This document shows, one piece after another, positions 27,533 through 37,021 of a stretch of 64,000 bases of DNA; position 1 is the first letter of the stretch, and each line of letters starts with the position of its first letter. Origin of the DNA: Janthinobacterium sp. 67 (lineage in GTDB: Bacteria > Pseudomonadota > Gammaproteobacteria > Burkholderiales > Burkholderiaceae_D); assembly GCF_002797895.1 (NCBI RefSeq), contig NZ_PGES01000001.1:1054001-1118000 (forward strand), written 5' to 3'. A model generated the notes under the pieces. That model saw only the letters and a list, made by a program, of their open reading frames with translations, was not told where the DNA came from and searched no databases. The position numbers and the translations under genes were made by a program.

Positions 27533-28111
27533 ATGAAAAACGCTCAAGCCAGTTCACCCGCCATCAGCTTCAGCTGGTGCCACGACGCCACCGCCGAAGA
27601 TGCGCTCTGCAAGCTCTACCTCGACAACGTCAGCCCCGACTATATTTCCCATTCGGAGCTGCAGGGCGAGCGCGCCGACGCGCCGGGCAACTGGCGCGCG
27701 GACTTGCCTGAAGTGATACGTGGCGAAATCCGCGCCGCCCTGTCGCATGACTGGGCGCATGGCGATTCGACCCTGCTGGCTGTCGCCACCAACGGTGACG
27801 CCATCGTCGGCATGGCCTTGGTTTCCATCGACACGCGCCAGCGCGCCTCGAAATCGTTCGCCGCGCTGGACGACCTGGTCTTGCTGCCTTCCATGCGCGG
27901 CAGCGGCATCGGCAGCGAGCTGGTGGAGTGGGTGGCAAGCGAGCTGCACAGCCATGGCATCGCCCGCCTGTTCCTCGAATGCGGCGCGCACAACCTGACG
28001 GCGCAGAAATTCTTCCAGGGCCGCGGTTTCAAGCAGGTGTCCGTCGTCATGCTGCGCGAACTCGACGTGGTGACTTCCGCCGTGGACGACAAGGATGGCG
28101 ACCGTGGCTGA
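27533..28111 (+). CDS. GNAT acetyltransferase
   Basis: A 192-aa acetyltransferase. The motif A region is ALDDLVLLPSMRGSGIGSELV and motif B is NLTAQKFFQGRGF. The start at 27533 begins the folded N-terminus; an upstream in-frame start at 27476 is unlikely. It is divergent from a LysR gene and followed by a DHA2 exporter, a layout often used for resistance to an aminated compound. Confidence 0.87.
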   Translation: MKNAQASSPAISFSWCHDATAEDALCKLYLDNVSPDYISHSELQGERADAPGNWRADLPEVIRGEIRAALSHDWAHGDSTLLAVATNGDAIVGMALVSIDTRQRASKSFAALDDLVLLPSMRGSGIGSELVEWVASELHSHGIARLFLECGAHNLTAQKFFQGRGFKQVSVVMLRELDVVTSAVDDKDGDRG

Positions 28112-28230
28112 CGCCCGCCGCCCCCGACAAGCCCAGGCCCGTGGCAGCCTGGAACGTAAATATTTGCGCAGCTCCCGCTTTATCCATACCGATAGTTGTT
28201 AAAAGTTATACTAAAATCCATGAGTTGTTT

Positions 28231-29724
28231 ATGCATCCAATGAAAAAATGGCTGACGCTGGCCATCGTCTCCAGCGCCTTGTTCATCATCGTGGTCGACA
28301 TGACCGTGCTCTACACCGCCTTGCCCGCGCTGACGCGCGACTTGCAGGCCTCCTCCTCGCAAAAACTGTGGATCATCAACGTCTACGCGCTGGTCGTCTC
28401 CGGTCTGTTGCCCGGCTTCGGCACCCTCGGAGACCGTCTGAGCCACAAACCCGTTTTCCTTGCCGGCTTGGCCGTGTTCGGCATCGCCTCGCTGTGCGCC
28501 GCGTTTTCGCCCGCGCCCGAATGGCTGATCTTTGCCCGCGTGCTGCTGGCCATCGGCGCCGCCCTGATGATGCCGGCCACCTTGTCCATCATCCGCCTGA
28601 CCTTTACGGACAACCGCGAGCGCTCGTTCGCCATCGGCGTGTGGGCGGCGATTGCCTCCGGTGGCGCCGCGTTCGGTCCCGTGCTCGGCGGTTTCCTGAT
28701 GGAGCATTACTGGTGGGGTTCCGTGTTCCTGATCAACGTGCCCATCGTGCTGCTGACCCTGGTGCTGGCCGCCGTTGTGCTGCCGAAACGGGCCGGTAAC
28801 CGCGACAAGCCGTGGGATCTGATCGGCTCGCTGCAAATCATGATGGGTCTGCTCGGTGGCGTGTACGCGATCAAGGAGCTGGGCAAGTCGCAGCCGTCGT
28901 ATGCGCTGGCCGCCTGTGCTTTCGCCGTGGGCGCCTTCTTCATGTTCAAATTCGTGCGCCGCCAGAAGCGGCAAGCCAAGCCGCTGATCGACTTCGCCCT
29001 GTTCCGCGAACTGCCGTTTTCCAGCGCCGTGGCCGCCGCCATGGTGGCGTCCGCCGCCCTGATCGGCATGGAACTGGCGTTGAGCCAGCACATGCAGCTG
29101 GTGCGTGAATTATCTCCGCTGGAAGCGGGTCTGCTGTTGTTGCCGCTGCCGCTGGCGTCCGTGTTTGCCGGGCCGCTGACGGGTTTCATGCTGCCACGCG
29201 CCGACAAGGCCAAGGTGCTGTGGGGTTCGCTGCTGCTGTCCGGCATCGGCATGGCGTCGTATCTGATGCTGCATGATGCCGCCGTCTCCGCGCAAGTGGC
29301 CAGCCTGGTGATTTTGGGCCTGGGCCTGGGCGCCGTCATGACGGCCGCGTCCAGCGCCGTGATGCTGAACGTGGCTCCGCAGCAAGCGGGCATGGCCGCG
29401 TCGATCGAGGAAGTGTCGTACGAACTGGGCGCCGTGATCGGCGTGACGGTGCTGGGCACCATCTTGTCGGCCGTCTACAGCGCCACCCTGGTGATTCCGG
29501 AAAGCGCGGGCCTGTTGCCGAATGCCCATGACACCTTGGATGCGGCGCTGCTGGCTGCCGAGCAATTGCCGGCAGAACTGGGCTTGCAAGTGTCGGAACT
29601 GGCCCGCTCGGCTTTCGACAAGGCATTTATTGTTGTGCTGGCCACGGCTTCCGCCATCCTGATGGCAGCCGCGGCCGCCATCCGCCACCTGCACCTGCGG
29701 GCGCGCCGGGCGATCTCGGTCTGA
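28231..29724 (+). CDS. MFS exporter, DHA2 family (SmvA/QacA-like)
   Basis: A 497-aa inner-membrane efflux pump with about 14 helices. The start at MHPMKKWLTLAIV matches the short cytoplasmic tail before helix 1 seen in SmvA and QacA. IIVVDMTVLYTALPAL carries the helix-1 acidic residue, and GTLGDRLSHKPVFLAG is the loop 2-3 MFS motif. These pumps export quaternary ammonium compounds and cationic dyes. The specific substrate here is unknown. Confidence 0.9.
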   Translation: MHPMKKWLTLAIVSSALFIIVVDMTVLYTALPALTRDLQASSSQKLWIINVYALVVSGLLPGFGTLGDRLSHKPVFLAGLAVFGIASLCAAFSPAPEWLIFARVLLAIGAALMMPATLSIIRLTFTDNRERSFAIGVWAAIASGGAAFGPVLGGFLMEHYWWGSVFLINVPIVLLTLVLAAVVLPKRAGNRDKPWDLIGSLQIMMGLLGGVYAIKELGKSQPSYALAACAFAVGAFFMFKFVRRQKRQAKPLIDFALFRELPFSSAVAAAMVASAALIGMELALSQHMQLVRELSPLEAGLLLLPLPLASVFAGPLTGFMLPRADKAKVLWGSLLLSGIGMASYLMLHDAAVSAQVASLVILGLGLGAVMTAASSAVMLNVAPQQAGMAASIEEVSYELGAVIGVTVLGTILSAVYSATLVIPESAGLLPNAHDTLDAALLAAEQLPAELGLQVSELARSAFDKAFIVVLATASAILMAAAAAIRHLHLRARRAISV

Positions 29725-29728
29725 TGGA

Positions 29729-30787
29729 TCAGCGCTTGAGCAGCGGCGCCACCTTGTCGCGCAAGACCGTCCATTGGGCGTCGAGCATGGCCTGGTTGGG
29801 GTCGTGCCCGGCGCGTTTCACCAAGGTAAAGTCCTTGGCCGGTGCCGTGATGCTGTCAAAGTAGGTGCGCGCGATGGCGGGCGAGGTCAGCAAGTCCGCT
29901 TCGCCCATGATGAAAAACACGGGCAAGTCAAAGCGCGTGCCCAGCGCGGGCAGGTCGACCTTGGCGAACATGCCATCGCCACGCAGGCCGACGAACTGGA
30001 GGTACGAGTAGTCATCGGCCGCCTCGGCATCGGCCAGCGCTTGCGGCGTGGCGTAGAACGGCGCCGGCTGCCACCTGTGTTTCGGTGGCGCATCCGTTGC
30101 CAATCCTTCATATTTGCGGTCGAAGCGGCGCAGGATGCCGAAGTTGCGCGGATCGCGCCATGGCGGCGCACCGAGCGCCGTCAGCTTGGCCACCGTGGCG
30201 GTATCGCCGGCCGCCTGCGCCAGCGCCATCACCTGCCGGTACATGCCCGTCTCATTCTCGCGCGCATTGACCACCTGCGCCGTGCCGATATACGCGTGGA
30301 ACAGGTCGGGGCGCGCCTTGGCCATGTGCACGCCCAGTATCGATCCCCAGGAACTGCCCATCAAAATGACTTTCCGCTGACCCAGATGCTGCTCGATATA
30401 GCGGGCCACGGCAACGCCATCGTCGCGCATCTGTTCCACGGTCAAGGGCACGTCTTCCGTGGGCCGCTGTTTCGCATACGTCATGCCGGCGCCGCGCTGG
30501 TCCCACTGCACCAGGGTGTAGTGGCGCTCCCAGCCGGCGTAGATGGCGTCCGCAAAAGGACTGAGCGCGTTGCCGGGGCCGCCATGGATGAACAGGATCA
30601 CGGGATTGCCGCAGGCGGTGCCCGTGACCGTGATCCATTGCTCGATGCCATTGATGGACACATAACCTTGCTCGCGGACGGGCTGTGCGGGCGAGGCGCA
30701 GAGGGACGGAGAGGCGGCAGGTTCGGCGTGCAGGCCGGCGCTCAGCAGCAGCGCGGCCAGCAGGGTCAAGCGGGGCAGGAGTGTCAT
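29729..30787 (-). CDS. Secreted alpha/beta hydrolase, proline iminopeptidase-like
   Basis: A 352-aa enzyme with a signal peptide (cleavage near GLHAEP). It shows the oxyanion motif HGGPGNALS, WDQRGAG, the nucleophile elbow GSSWGS (serine), the acid in FFIMGEADLLTS and the histidine in VKRAGHDPN. Family S33 members release N-terminal proline or hydrolyse related amides and esters. A 13-bp hairpin starts three bases upstream of its start codon. Confidence 0.87.
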   Translation of the reverse strand: MTLLPRLTLLAALLLSAGLHAEPAASPSLCASPAQPVREQGYVSINGIEQWITVTGTACGNPVILFIHGGPGNALSPFADAIYAGWERHYTLVQWDQRGAGMTYAKQRPTEDVPLTVEQMRDDGVAVARYIEQHLGQRKVILMGSSWGSILGVHMAKARPDLFHAYIGTAQVVNARENETGMYRQVMALAQAAGDTATVAKLTALGAPPWRDPRNFGILRRFDRKYEGLATDAPPKHRWQPAPFYATPQALADAEAADDYSYLQFVGLRGDGMFAKVDLPALGTRFDLPVFFIMGEADLLTSPAIARTYFDSITAPAKDFTLVKRAGHDPNQAMLDAQWTVLRDKVAPLLKR

Positions 30788-30789
30788 CG

Positions 30790-30835
30790 GCTACTTTGGC
30801 GGAGAGGGAGGTCAGCCGCCAAAGTAGCTTTTTTT
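30790..30835 (+). terminator. Perfect 13-bp hairpin with T-tract, pointing against both genes
   Basis: GCTACTTTGGCGG (30790-30802) and CCGCCAAAGTAGC (30816-30828) are perfectly complementary and are followed by seven T on the plus strand. Both flanking genes run on the minus strand, so it is oriented to stop antisense transcription. On the sense transcript it would form a stable hairpin at the hydrolase start. Confidence 0.7.
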
Positions 30836-30872
30836 ACAGCAATTGTCCAGATGGAAATATTTTTTGCGTGGA

Positions 30873-33197
30873 CTATGCTTGCTTACTCTTGCGCAGCAAA
30901 CGCAAGCCGTTCGCCACCACCAGCAGGCTGGCGCCCACGTCGGCGAACACGGCCATCCACAAGGTCGCCATGCTGGCCAGGGCCAGGCCGAAGAAGACGG
31001 CCTTGATGCCGATGGCAAAGCTGATGTTTTGCACGAGGATGCTGCGCGTGCGCTGGCTCAGGCTGATGAATTCAGGCAATTTGCCCAGTTCATCATCCAT
31101 CAGGGCCACGTCCGCCGTTTCGATGGCCGTGTCGCTGCCGGCCGCGCCCATGGCAAAGCCGATGTCGGCCTGCGCCAGGGCAGGGGCGTCGTTGACGCCG
31201 TCACCGAGCATGGCGACCACGCCGAATTGCTGCTGCAAAGCCTTGATTTCATCGAGTTTGTTTTCCGGCAGCAACTCCGCCTTGACCATGCTGACGCCCA
31301 CTTCGGCGCCGATGCGCTGCGCCGTCAGCGCATTGTCTCCCGTCAGCATGACGGTGGTCACGCCCAGCGCATTCAATCTGGCAATGGCGGACGCCGCCGT
31401 CGGGCGCAGCACGTCGGCCACGGCGATGACGCCCAGCGCTCCTGCTGCGGTAGCCAGCACCATGGCCGTGTACGCCTGCTGTTCCAGCCCCGCCAACATG
31501 GCTTGCAGTTCTGGCGTCAAGACCTGCAATTCCGTCATCAGGCGGGCATTGCCCAGGTAATACGTCTGGCCATTGATCGTGCCTTGCACGCCGCGCCCAT
31601 GCAGGGCGGCAAACTGGGTCACGGGCAAGTGGCTGCTGGCGGGCGGACCGGCCTTGACGATGGCGGCGGCCAGCGGATGGGCGGAATTGGCGTCCAGGCT
31701 GGCGGCCAGCAGCAGGATGGTGTCGCGGCTGCCGCCATCGAGCGCCATCACGTCCGTCACGGCCGGCTTGCCCATGGTCAGGGTACCCGTCTTGTCGACG
31801 GCGATGGCCTTGATGCGGTAGCCCGTTTCCAGGAATTGCCCGCCCTTGACCAGAATGCCGCGCCGGGCGGCCGCCGTCAGGCCGCTGACGACCGTCACCG
31901 GCGTGGAAATGACGAGCGCGCATGGGCAGGCGATCACCAGCATCACCAGCGCTTTATATACCCAGGCCATGAATGGCTGGCCCAGCAGCAACGGCGGCAG
32001 CACGGCCACGAGGATGGCGAAGACGACGACGGCCGGCGTGTAGTAGCGGGCGAAATTGTCGACAAAGCGCTGCGTGGGCGCCTGCTTGCCCTGGGTTTCC
32101 TCGATCACCTTGACGATTTTCGCCAGGGTGCTGTTGCCGCTGTTGGCAGTGACGGTGACGTCGAGCAAGCCCCGTTCATTGATGGTGCCCGCATACACGA
32201 CGTCGCCCACGGTCTTGTCCACCGGCATGCTTTCGCCCGTGATCGGCGCCTGGTTGACGGACGACTCGCCGCTGGCCACCACGCCATCGAGCGCGATGCG
32301 CTCGCCCGGCTTGACGCGCATCAAGGCGCCGATCGCCACCGTGGCAACGCTCACCTGGTTCCAGGCGCCGCCGGCGTCGGCCACTGTCGCCGTATCGGGC
32401 GCCAGCTGCATCAGGCTGTGCACGGCGTTGCGCGCCCGGTTCAGGGACAGGCCCTCGATCAGCTCGGCGATGGCGAACAGGAAGATGACCATGGCCGCTT
32501 CCGGCCACTGGCCGATGGCGACGGCGCCGAAGACCGCCAGGCTCATCAGGAAATTGATGTTCAGGGTGAACGTTTTCAGGGCGATCCAGCCCTTTTTCAG
32601 GGTCGGCCAGCCGCCCGTGGCAATCGACAGCAGGGCCAGGGCGATGACGAGGGGCGAACTGTCTTCATGCGTGGTCCATGCCAGCGCTTCGGCGCCAGCG
32701 GCGGCCAGGCCGGAGACGACCAGCAAGCCTTTTTGAAGGCCGCTCAGGCTGCCTTCATTCGGATCGCGCGCAACTGGCGCGTCCGCCTCCATGGGAATGG
32801 CTTGCATGCCGATGCCGTGCAGGGCCGCTTCCACCGTGGCCAGTGTAGCCAGGGTGTGGTGCACGTCGAGCACGCGGTTCATCAGGTTGAAATCGAGGCC
32901 CACGACACCCGCCAGATTGGCCAGCTTGTTGCGGATCAGCCGCTCTTCCGTGGGGCAATCCATGTTGGCGATGCGGTATTTGGCCGTGCTCGCGCCGGCG
33001 ATGGCCGCGCTGGGCAGGGCTGGACCAGCCGGGACGGCAGGCGTGGACGAGCATGCATGCTGGCTGGAGCAGCAGCTGGCCGCCTTGGGCGCGTGCTTGT
33101 GCTCATGGTCATGATCGTGCTGATGGTCGTGCTTGTGCTCATGGCCGTGCGCATGGGCGTGGTCGTGATCGTGGCTAACGTGGCTATCGTGTGGCAT
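30873..33197 (-). CDS. cadA: Heavy-metal P1B-type ATPase (Cd/Zn/Pb exporter)
   Basis: A 774-aa inner-membrane pump that would expel Cd2+, Zn2+ or Pb2+. A histidine-rich tail (residues 3-35) and a Cys cluster (42-49) probably bind metal. One heavy-metal-associated domain carries the DCPTEE site (80-85) used by Zn/Cd/Pb pumps. TGES is at 320-323, the transmembrane CPC metal site at 425-427 and the phosphorylation motif DKTGT at 468-472. It is divergent from a CadR/PbrR regulator across a MerR-type promoter. Confidence 0.95.
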   Translation of the reverse strand: MPHDSHVSHDHDHAHAHGHEHKHDHQHDHDHEHKHAPKAASCCSSQHACSSTPAVPAGPALPSAAIAGASTAKYRIANMDCPTEERLIRNKLANLAGVVGLDFNLMNRVLDVHHTLATLATVEAALHGIGMQAIPMEADAPVARDPNEGSLSGLQKGLLVVSGLAAAGAEALAWTTHEDSSPLVIALALLSIATGGWPTLKKGWIALKTFTLNINFLMSLAVFGAVAIGQWPEAAMVIFLFAIAELIEGLSLNRARNAVHSLMQLAPDTATVADAGGAWNQVSVATVAIGALMRVKPGERIALDGVVASGESSVNQAPITGESMPVDKTVGDVVYAGTINERGLLDVTVTANSGNSTLAKIVKVIEETQGKQAPTQRFVDNFARYYTPAVVVFAILVAVLPPLLLGQPFMAWVYKALVMLVIACPCALVISTPVTVVSGLTAAARRGILVKGGQFLETGYRIKAIAVDKTGTLTMGKPAVTDVMALDGGSRDTILLLAASLDANSAHPLAAAIVKAGPPASSHLPVTQFAALHGRGVQGTINGQTYYLGNARLMTELQVLTPELQAMLAGLEQQAYTAMVLATAAGALGVIAVADVLRPTAASAIARLNALGVTTVMLTGDNALTAQRIGAEVGVSMVKAELLPENKLDEIKALQQQFGVVAMLGDGVNDAPALAQADIGFAMGAAGSDTAIETADVALMDDELGKLPEFISLSQRTRSILVQNISFAIGIKAVFFGLALASMATLWMAVFADVGASLLVVANGLRLLRKSKQA

Positions 33198-33230
33198 CGC
33201 ATTCGTCCTTCCGGTTTCGTGTATGCTTCC

Positions 33231-33261
33231 ATTAGAAAGCCTGTAGCCGCTACAGGGTCAA
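33231..33261 (-). promoter_or_regulatory. MerR-type promoter/operator of cadA
   Basis: On the minus strand TTGACC (33256-33261) and TCTAAT (33231-33236) are 19 bp apart, the overlong spacer typical of MerR-activated promoters. The spacer holds the palindrome CCTGTAGCGGCTACAGG, as in CadR/PbrR operators. Confidence 0.9.
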
Positions 33262-33294
33262 GCGCAATTTGCATAAAAATGAAAAGGGGATGCC

Positions 33295-33726
33295 ATGCGT
33301 ATCGGAGAACTGGCCAAACGGACAGATTGTGACGTGGAAACCGTGCGTTACTATGAAAAGGCGGGCTTGCTGCAGGAACCGGGCCGCAACAGCGCCGGCT
33401 ACCGCGAGTACCGCGAAGAACACCAGGAACGGCTGCAATTCATCCGCCACTGCCGCTCCCTGCAGATCGGCTTGACGGATATCCGCGCCTTGCTGGAATT
33501 TAAGAACAATCCGGCTGAAGGTTGTCAGAGCGTCAATGAATTGCTCGACCACCACATCTTGCGCATTGCCGAGCAAATGGCGAATCTGCAAACCCTGCAG
33601 CAGCAGCTGATGACCTTGCGCCACCAGTGCGACCAGCCGCAGCCGTCGCAAGACTGCGCGATCCTGCAAAACCTGTCCGAAGCGGCCAGCGGCCACGACT
33701 GCGCCTGCCATACCGAACTGCATTGA
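33295..33726 (+). CDS. cadR: Cd(II)/Pb(II)-responsive MerR regulator
   Basis: A 143-aa dimeric activator. The MerR DNA-binding domain is at residues 1-70 (MRIGELAKRTDCDVETVRYYEKAG, in parts). Metal-site cysteines include one in NPAEGCQSVNELLDHH and a C-terminal HDCACHTELH typical of CadR and PbrR. It would unwind the 19-bp-spacer cadA promoter when metal binds. The gene may also be read from the same operator region. Confidence 0.93.
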   Translation: MRIGELAKRTDCDVETVRYYEKAGLLQEPGRNSAGYREYREEHQERLQFIRHCRSLQIGLTDIRALLEFKNNPAEGCQSVNELLDHHILRIAEQMANLQTLQQQLMTLRHQCDQPQPSQDCAILQNLSEAASGHDCACHTELH

Positions 33727-33766
33727 AGCGCTGGCGTCCGCCGGCCACTATCTGATCGCACCGGCG

Positions 33767-35317
33767 CTAACGGGGCAGCAAGGGCGGGCCGCCATCGCCC
33801 AGGCGGAAGGCGTCGACCACGCGCAATAAATCGTGCGCCTGGTCTTGCATGCTTTGCGCCGCGGCCGCCGATTGTTCGACAAGGGCGGCATTGCGCTGGG
33901 TCAATTCGTCCATTTCCGTGATGGCATTGTTGACTTCCTCGATGCCCTTGCTCTGGCGCTGGCTGGCCGCCGTGATGTCGTTCATGATTTCCGTCACCTG
34001 CTGGACGGAGGCGACAATATCGCCCATGGTGCGCCCGGCGCTGTCGGCCAGCTCGCTGCCCGTTTCTATCCTGGCCACGGAATCCTCGATCAGCTGCTTG
34101 ATTTCGCGGGCCGCCGTGGCCGAGCGCTGCGCCAGGCCCCGCACTTCGGTGGCGACGACGGCAAAGCCGCGCCCCTGTTCGCCCGCGCGCGCCGCTTCCA
34201 CGGCCGCATTCAGGGCGAGGATATTCGTCTGGAAGGCGATGCCGTCGATGACGGCGATGATGTCGACGATGCGCCCGGAACTGGCCTTGATCGAGCCCAT
34301 CGTTTCGACCACCTGGCCCACGACGCGGCCGCCTTCCAGCGCCACATTCGACGTCGACAGCACCATCTGGTTGGCCTGGTGCGCATGGCTGGCATTCTCG
34401 CGCACGGTATCGGTCAAGGCATGCATGGACGACGCCGTTTCTTGCAAGGAATGGGCTTGCGACTCGGTGCGGGCCGACAAGTCCGCATTGCCCAGCGCGA
34501 TTTCACTCGCTTCCACCGTGATGGTGGAGCCCGCCTGGCGTATGTCGCCCAATAAGGTGTTCCAGTTTTTCAGCACGGTGGCCAGCGCCCGGGTCAGCTT
34601 GCCCACCTCGTCGTCGCCCCGGGCTTCAATCGACGTGGTCAGGTCGCCGGCGGCCAGGCTTTCGGCGGCGCGGCAGGCGTCGTCGATGGGGCCCACCACG
34701 GAACGCGCCACCCATGTGGCGATCAGGGCCAGCAGGGCAAAGCCGGCAACCATGGTGCCCAGCGACAACCAGCCGGCGCGTTGGCCCGCATTCTTTGTCT
34801 CCTGCAAGGCCTCGACCGTGCGGTGGTCGAGGTTGAGCAGTACCTGGCGCAGCTGTCCGCGCACTTGCTGATAATGTGTGGCGGCATTTTGCATGGCCGC
34901 CACGCCCGTATTCGGGTCCATCGACGCCAGGTCCAGCGCCTGCGCCACGCTGGTACGGTAGCGCTCGACACCGGGCAGCGCCTGGCCCGCTTCCGTGGCG
35001 GCACCCGAGAATTTCTGCAGTTCCTTCAAGCCTTGCGCGATGGCGTTCAGCTGGCCATCCGTTTGCGCGCCGAACTGCTTGAACTGCTCGTCCGACAGGC
35101 TGGCCGCGATGGCGATCTTCGCGTACACGTCGGCGTGCACCTGGCCCAGGGCAATGGCTTGCTGGTTGGCCAGCCGCTCGGCCGTCAGGGTGACGTCTTT
35201 CAATTCGTGCATGCGCTGCTCGTTCTGCTGCATGGCGAAGTAGGACAAGGCCCCCATGGCCAGCAGGCAAGCCAGCGCGACCACCGGGACGATCAACATC
35301 TTCTGTGCGATTTTCAT
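33767..35317 (-). CDS. Methyl-accepting chemotaxis protein
   Basis: A 516-aa inner-membrane chemoreceptor. TM1 is at about residues 8-30, followed by a periplasmic four-helix-bundle ligand domain (about 32-185), TM2 at about 190-212, HAMP at about 213-265, and a cytoplasmic signalling domain with the hairpin tip [20 protein letters not shown]. It lacks an obvious CheR-tethering pentapeptide. A secreted Cache-domain protein is encoded 60 bp upstream in the same direction. Confidence 0.93.
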   Translation of the reverse strand: MKIAQKMLIVPVVALACLLAMGALSYFAMQQNEQRMHELKDVTLTAERLANQQAIALGQVHADVYAKIAIAASLSDEQFKQFGAQTDGQLNAIAQGLKELQKFSGAATEAGQALPGVERYRTSVAQALDLASMDPNTGVAAMQNAATHYQQVRGQLRQVLLNLDHRTVEALQETKNAGQRAGWLSLGTMVAGFALLALIATWVARSVVGPIDDACRAAESLAAGDLTTSIEARGDDEVGKLTRALATVLKNWNTLLGDIRQAGSTITVEASEIALGNADLSARTESQAHSLQETASSMHALTDTVRENASHAHQANQMVLSTSNVALEGGRVVGQVVETMGSIKASSGRIVDIIAVIDGIAFQTNILALNAAVEAARAGEQGRGFAVVATEVRGLAQRSATAAREIKQLIEDSVARIETGSELADSAGRTMGDIVASVQQVTEIMNDITAASQRQSKGIEEVNNAITEMDELTQRNAALVEQSAAAAQSMQDQAHDLLRVVDAFRLGDGGPPLLPR

Positions 35318-35377
35318 TGTGGCCCATATCGTCTAGAGAGCGGGAAACCATCCCGGCGCTGGCGGCGCGGCGGCTGG

Positions 35378-35845
35378 CTACAGGTAGATGCCGCCGCAGA
35401 CGACGGTCTCGGCCAGCTTTTCGCAGTACATCACTTTCGGCTCGATCTTCTTGGTTTCCGGATTCGTGAATTTGTATTCCTGCCAGAACGTGCCCTTGCT
35501 CTTGGCCAGGTCGACACGTTCCTTGACGAAAGCCTTGCCATCGATATCTTTCAGCTCGATCAAGTTCTTGCCCACCATTTTCGGGTTGGCGCCATGCGCG
35601 GCGACCGTGCCGTCGAGTTTATAGACGACCAGGTACAGGTCGTGCAGGATGAATTGGGGCGCCTTGGCCGTGATGTCGCCATACGCCTTGGCGTCGCCGG
35701 CGCTCTTGATGTAGGCCACGCCTTTCTTGACCATGGCTTCCGCGTCGGCGCGCGTGGCGCCGCCTTCGGCGGCACTGGCGGCCAATGGCAGGACGCTGGC
35801 GGCAACGATGAGCGACAGGCAAATGGCAGGGGCGAACTTGGGCAT
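35378..35845 (-). CDS. Secreted single-Cache-domain protein
   Basis: A 155-aa exported protein. The signal peptide ends near ASAAEG. The remainder matches the small single-Cache (sCache_2) fold, with HDLYLVVYKLDGTVAAHGANPKMVGKNL (quoted in parts) and two C-terminal cysteines. The ATG at 35845 has an AAGGAGATT ribosome site; an alternative start at 35860 is less good. Its position upstream of a chemoreceptor suggests a soluble ligand-binding partner. Similar proteins are also found near cytochrome and sensor genes. Confidence 0.82.
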   Translation of the reverse strand: MPKFAPAICLSLIVAASVLPLAASAAEGGATRADAEAMVKKGVAYIKSAGDAKAYGDITAKAPQFILHDLYLVVYKLDGTVAAHGANPKMVGKNLIELKDIDGKAFVKERVDLAKSKGTFWQEYKFTNPETKKIEPKVMYCEKLAETVVCGGIYL

Positions 35846-36083
35846 GAGAATCTCCTTCACATTGCGGCAGGGGAAACCGGCGGGGAACCGGTGCGGTGAG
35901 GCGGCGTCTGTGGAAGTGCCGACGGTTCATGGTAGCGCGATGCCAGCGGGCATGCGCTGGTGCAACAGTATTTTTTTGAGTGGGGCGTTTTTGCAACGCT
36001 GCGCGCAGGCCGACGCAATTGCGTTTTCAGAGGGAAAGAGATACCGCAGGCTATCGTGTCGATAGTGTGGCGCGGGTGCCGCG

Positions 36084-36509
36084 CTACCGGCCGGCCCGCT
36101 CTTCCGCCGCCGCGCGCGCCAGGTCGTCGCGCCAGTCCTGCTGCGCCAAGCGGTAGATATCGGCGAAAAAGGCGCGCGGATCGTCCATGTCATCCCACAA
36201 GGCGGGCAGGGCGTAGGTGCTCTCGGGGTCGTGCTCGAGGATGGCCTGGAAATCATAGTCAGGGTCTTGGAGGGCCTGCGCCAGCACGGCCACCAGCGCA
36301 TGGCGGTGGCGGTAGCTCAGTTCCTTGTACTGCGACGTGATGTCGCGGCGTATCAGCGCCGCGCGCTGGACCGGGTCGTTCATGTTCCACGTGCCCAGCT
36401 CCACGCCCACGGTGTGTTCGCGGTCGTACACGTCGAAGGGACCGAGGAAATGGTAGAGCGTGGGTTCATATGGCACGTCAACCCAGGGACTGCGCAGGCC
36501 GTTTTGCAT
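36084..36509 (-). CDS. Conserved hypothetical protein
   Basis: A 141-aa acidic cytosolic protein beginning MQNGLRSPWVDVP, chosen because GGGAAAG lies at ribosome-site distance from 36509. A start at 36533 would overlap the previous gene. The sequence has a helical C-terminal half with many Asp and Arg residues. No family recognised. It forms a pair with the membrane-anchored protein directly upstream. Confidence 0.6.
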   Translation of the reverse strand: MQNGLRSPWVDVPYEPTLYHFLGPFDVYDREHTVGVELGTWNMNDPVQRAALIRRDITSQYKELSYRHRHALVAVLAQALQDPDYDFQAILEHDPESTYALPALWDDMDDPRAFFADIYRLAQQDWRDDLARAAAEERAGR

Positions 36510-36523
36510 GGCGACTTTCCCGT

Positions 36524-36910
36524 TCACGCGCATACAGGCAGGGTCCAGCCTTCATCACCGAGGTCGGTCGGGTAGATGGCGCGGGTCTGGTTCTCGCCCC
36601 AGCGCGCATGGTCGAGGATGCCGTCTTCGTGCATGTCGAGCACCCATTCCGTGCTTTCGAGCAAGGTGCCATCCTTGTGGTAGACGCGGAAGAAGGTGGA
36701 CGTGCTCAGCGCGCGCACGATGTTCTGCGGCACGCCGTCGCCGTAGCGCGGCACATAGGTCTTGATCACGCACGTGCCCTTGTCGTTCCATTGCTGCGCA
36801 TACACGGTGGCATTGCGCGCCGCGCTTACCTTGATGAAGAGCCAGCCTGCCAGCAGGAGAATGAGCAGGAAGGCGGCGGCGATCAGGCCGGTTTTCTTGA
36901 GTAGCTGCAT
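36524..36910 (-). CDS. Small membrane-anchored hypothetical protein
   Basis: A 128-aa protein with one N-terminal transmembrane helix (about residues 7-27) and an extracytoplasmic domain containing two cysteines. The start at 36910 (MQLLKKTG) is preferred over 36946. The segment FRVYHKDGTLLESTEWVLDMHEDG looks like a small beta domain. Function unknown; the gene lies 14 bp from its downstream partner. Confidence 0.6.
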   Translation of the reverse strand: MQLLKKTGLIAAAFLLILLLAGWLFIKVSAARNATVYAQQWNDKGTCVIKTYVPRYGDGVPQNIVRALSTSTFFRVYHKDGTLLESTEWVLDMHEDGILDHARWGENQTRAIYPTDLGDEGWTLPVCA

Positions 36911-37021
36911 GAGGTCATGGCATGGCCGAAAACGAAGTTGCCGCATTGTATGTCAAGAGCGGACATGCTTGCCGTACGGCACGTACAGCAAGCATGTCAC
37001 CGCTAACTGCCGGCAACTTGG

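Noticed and set aside
30843..33332. 829-codon plus-strand frame across cadA
   Set aside because: It is antisense to the P-type ATPase, whose motifs are all present on the minus strand. Long antisense frames are common in GC-rich DNA.
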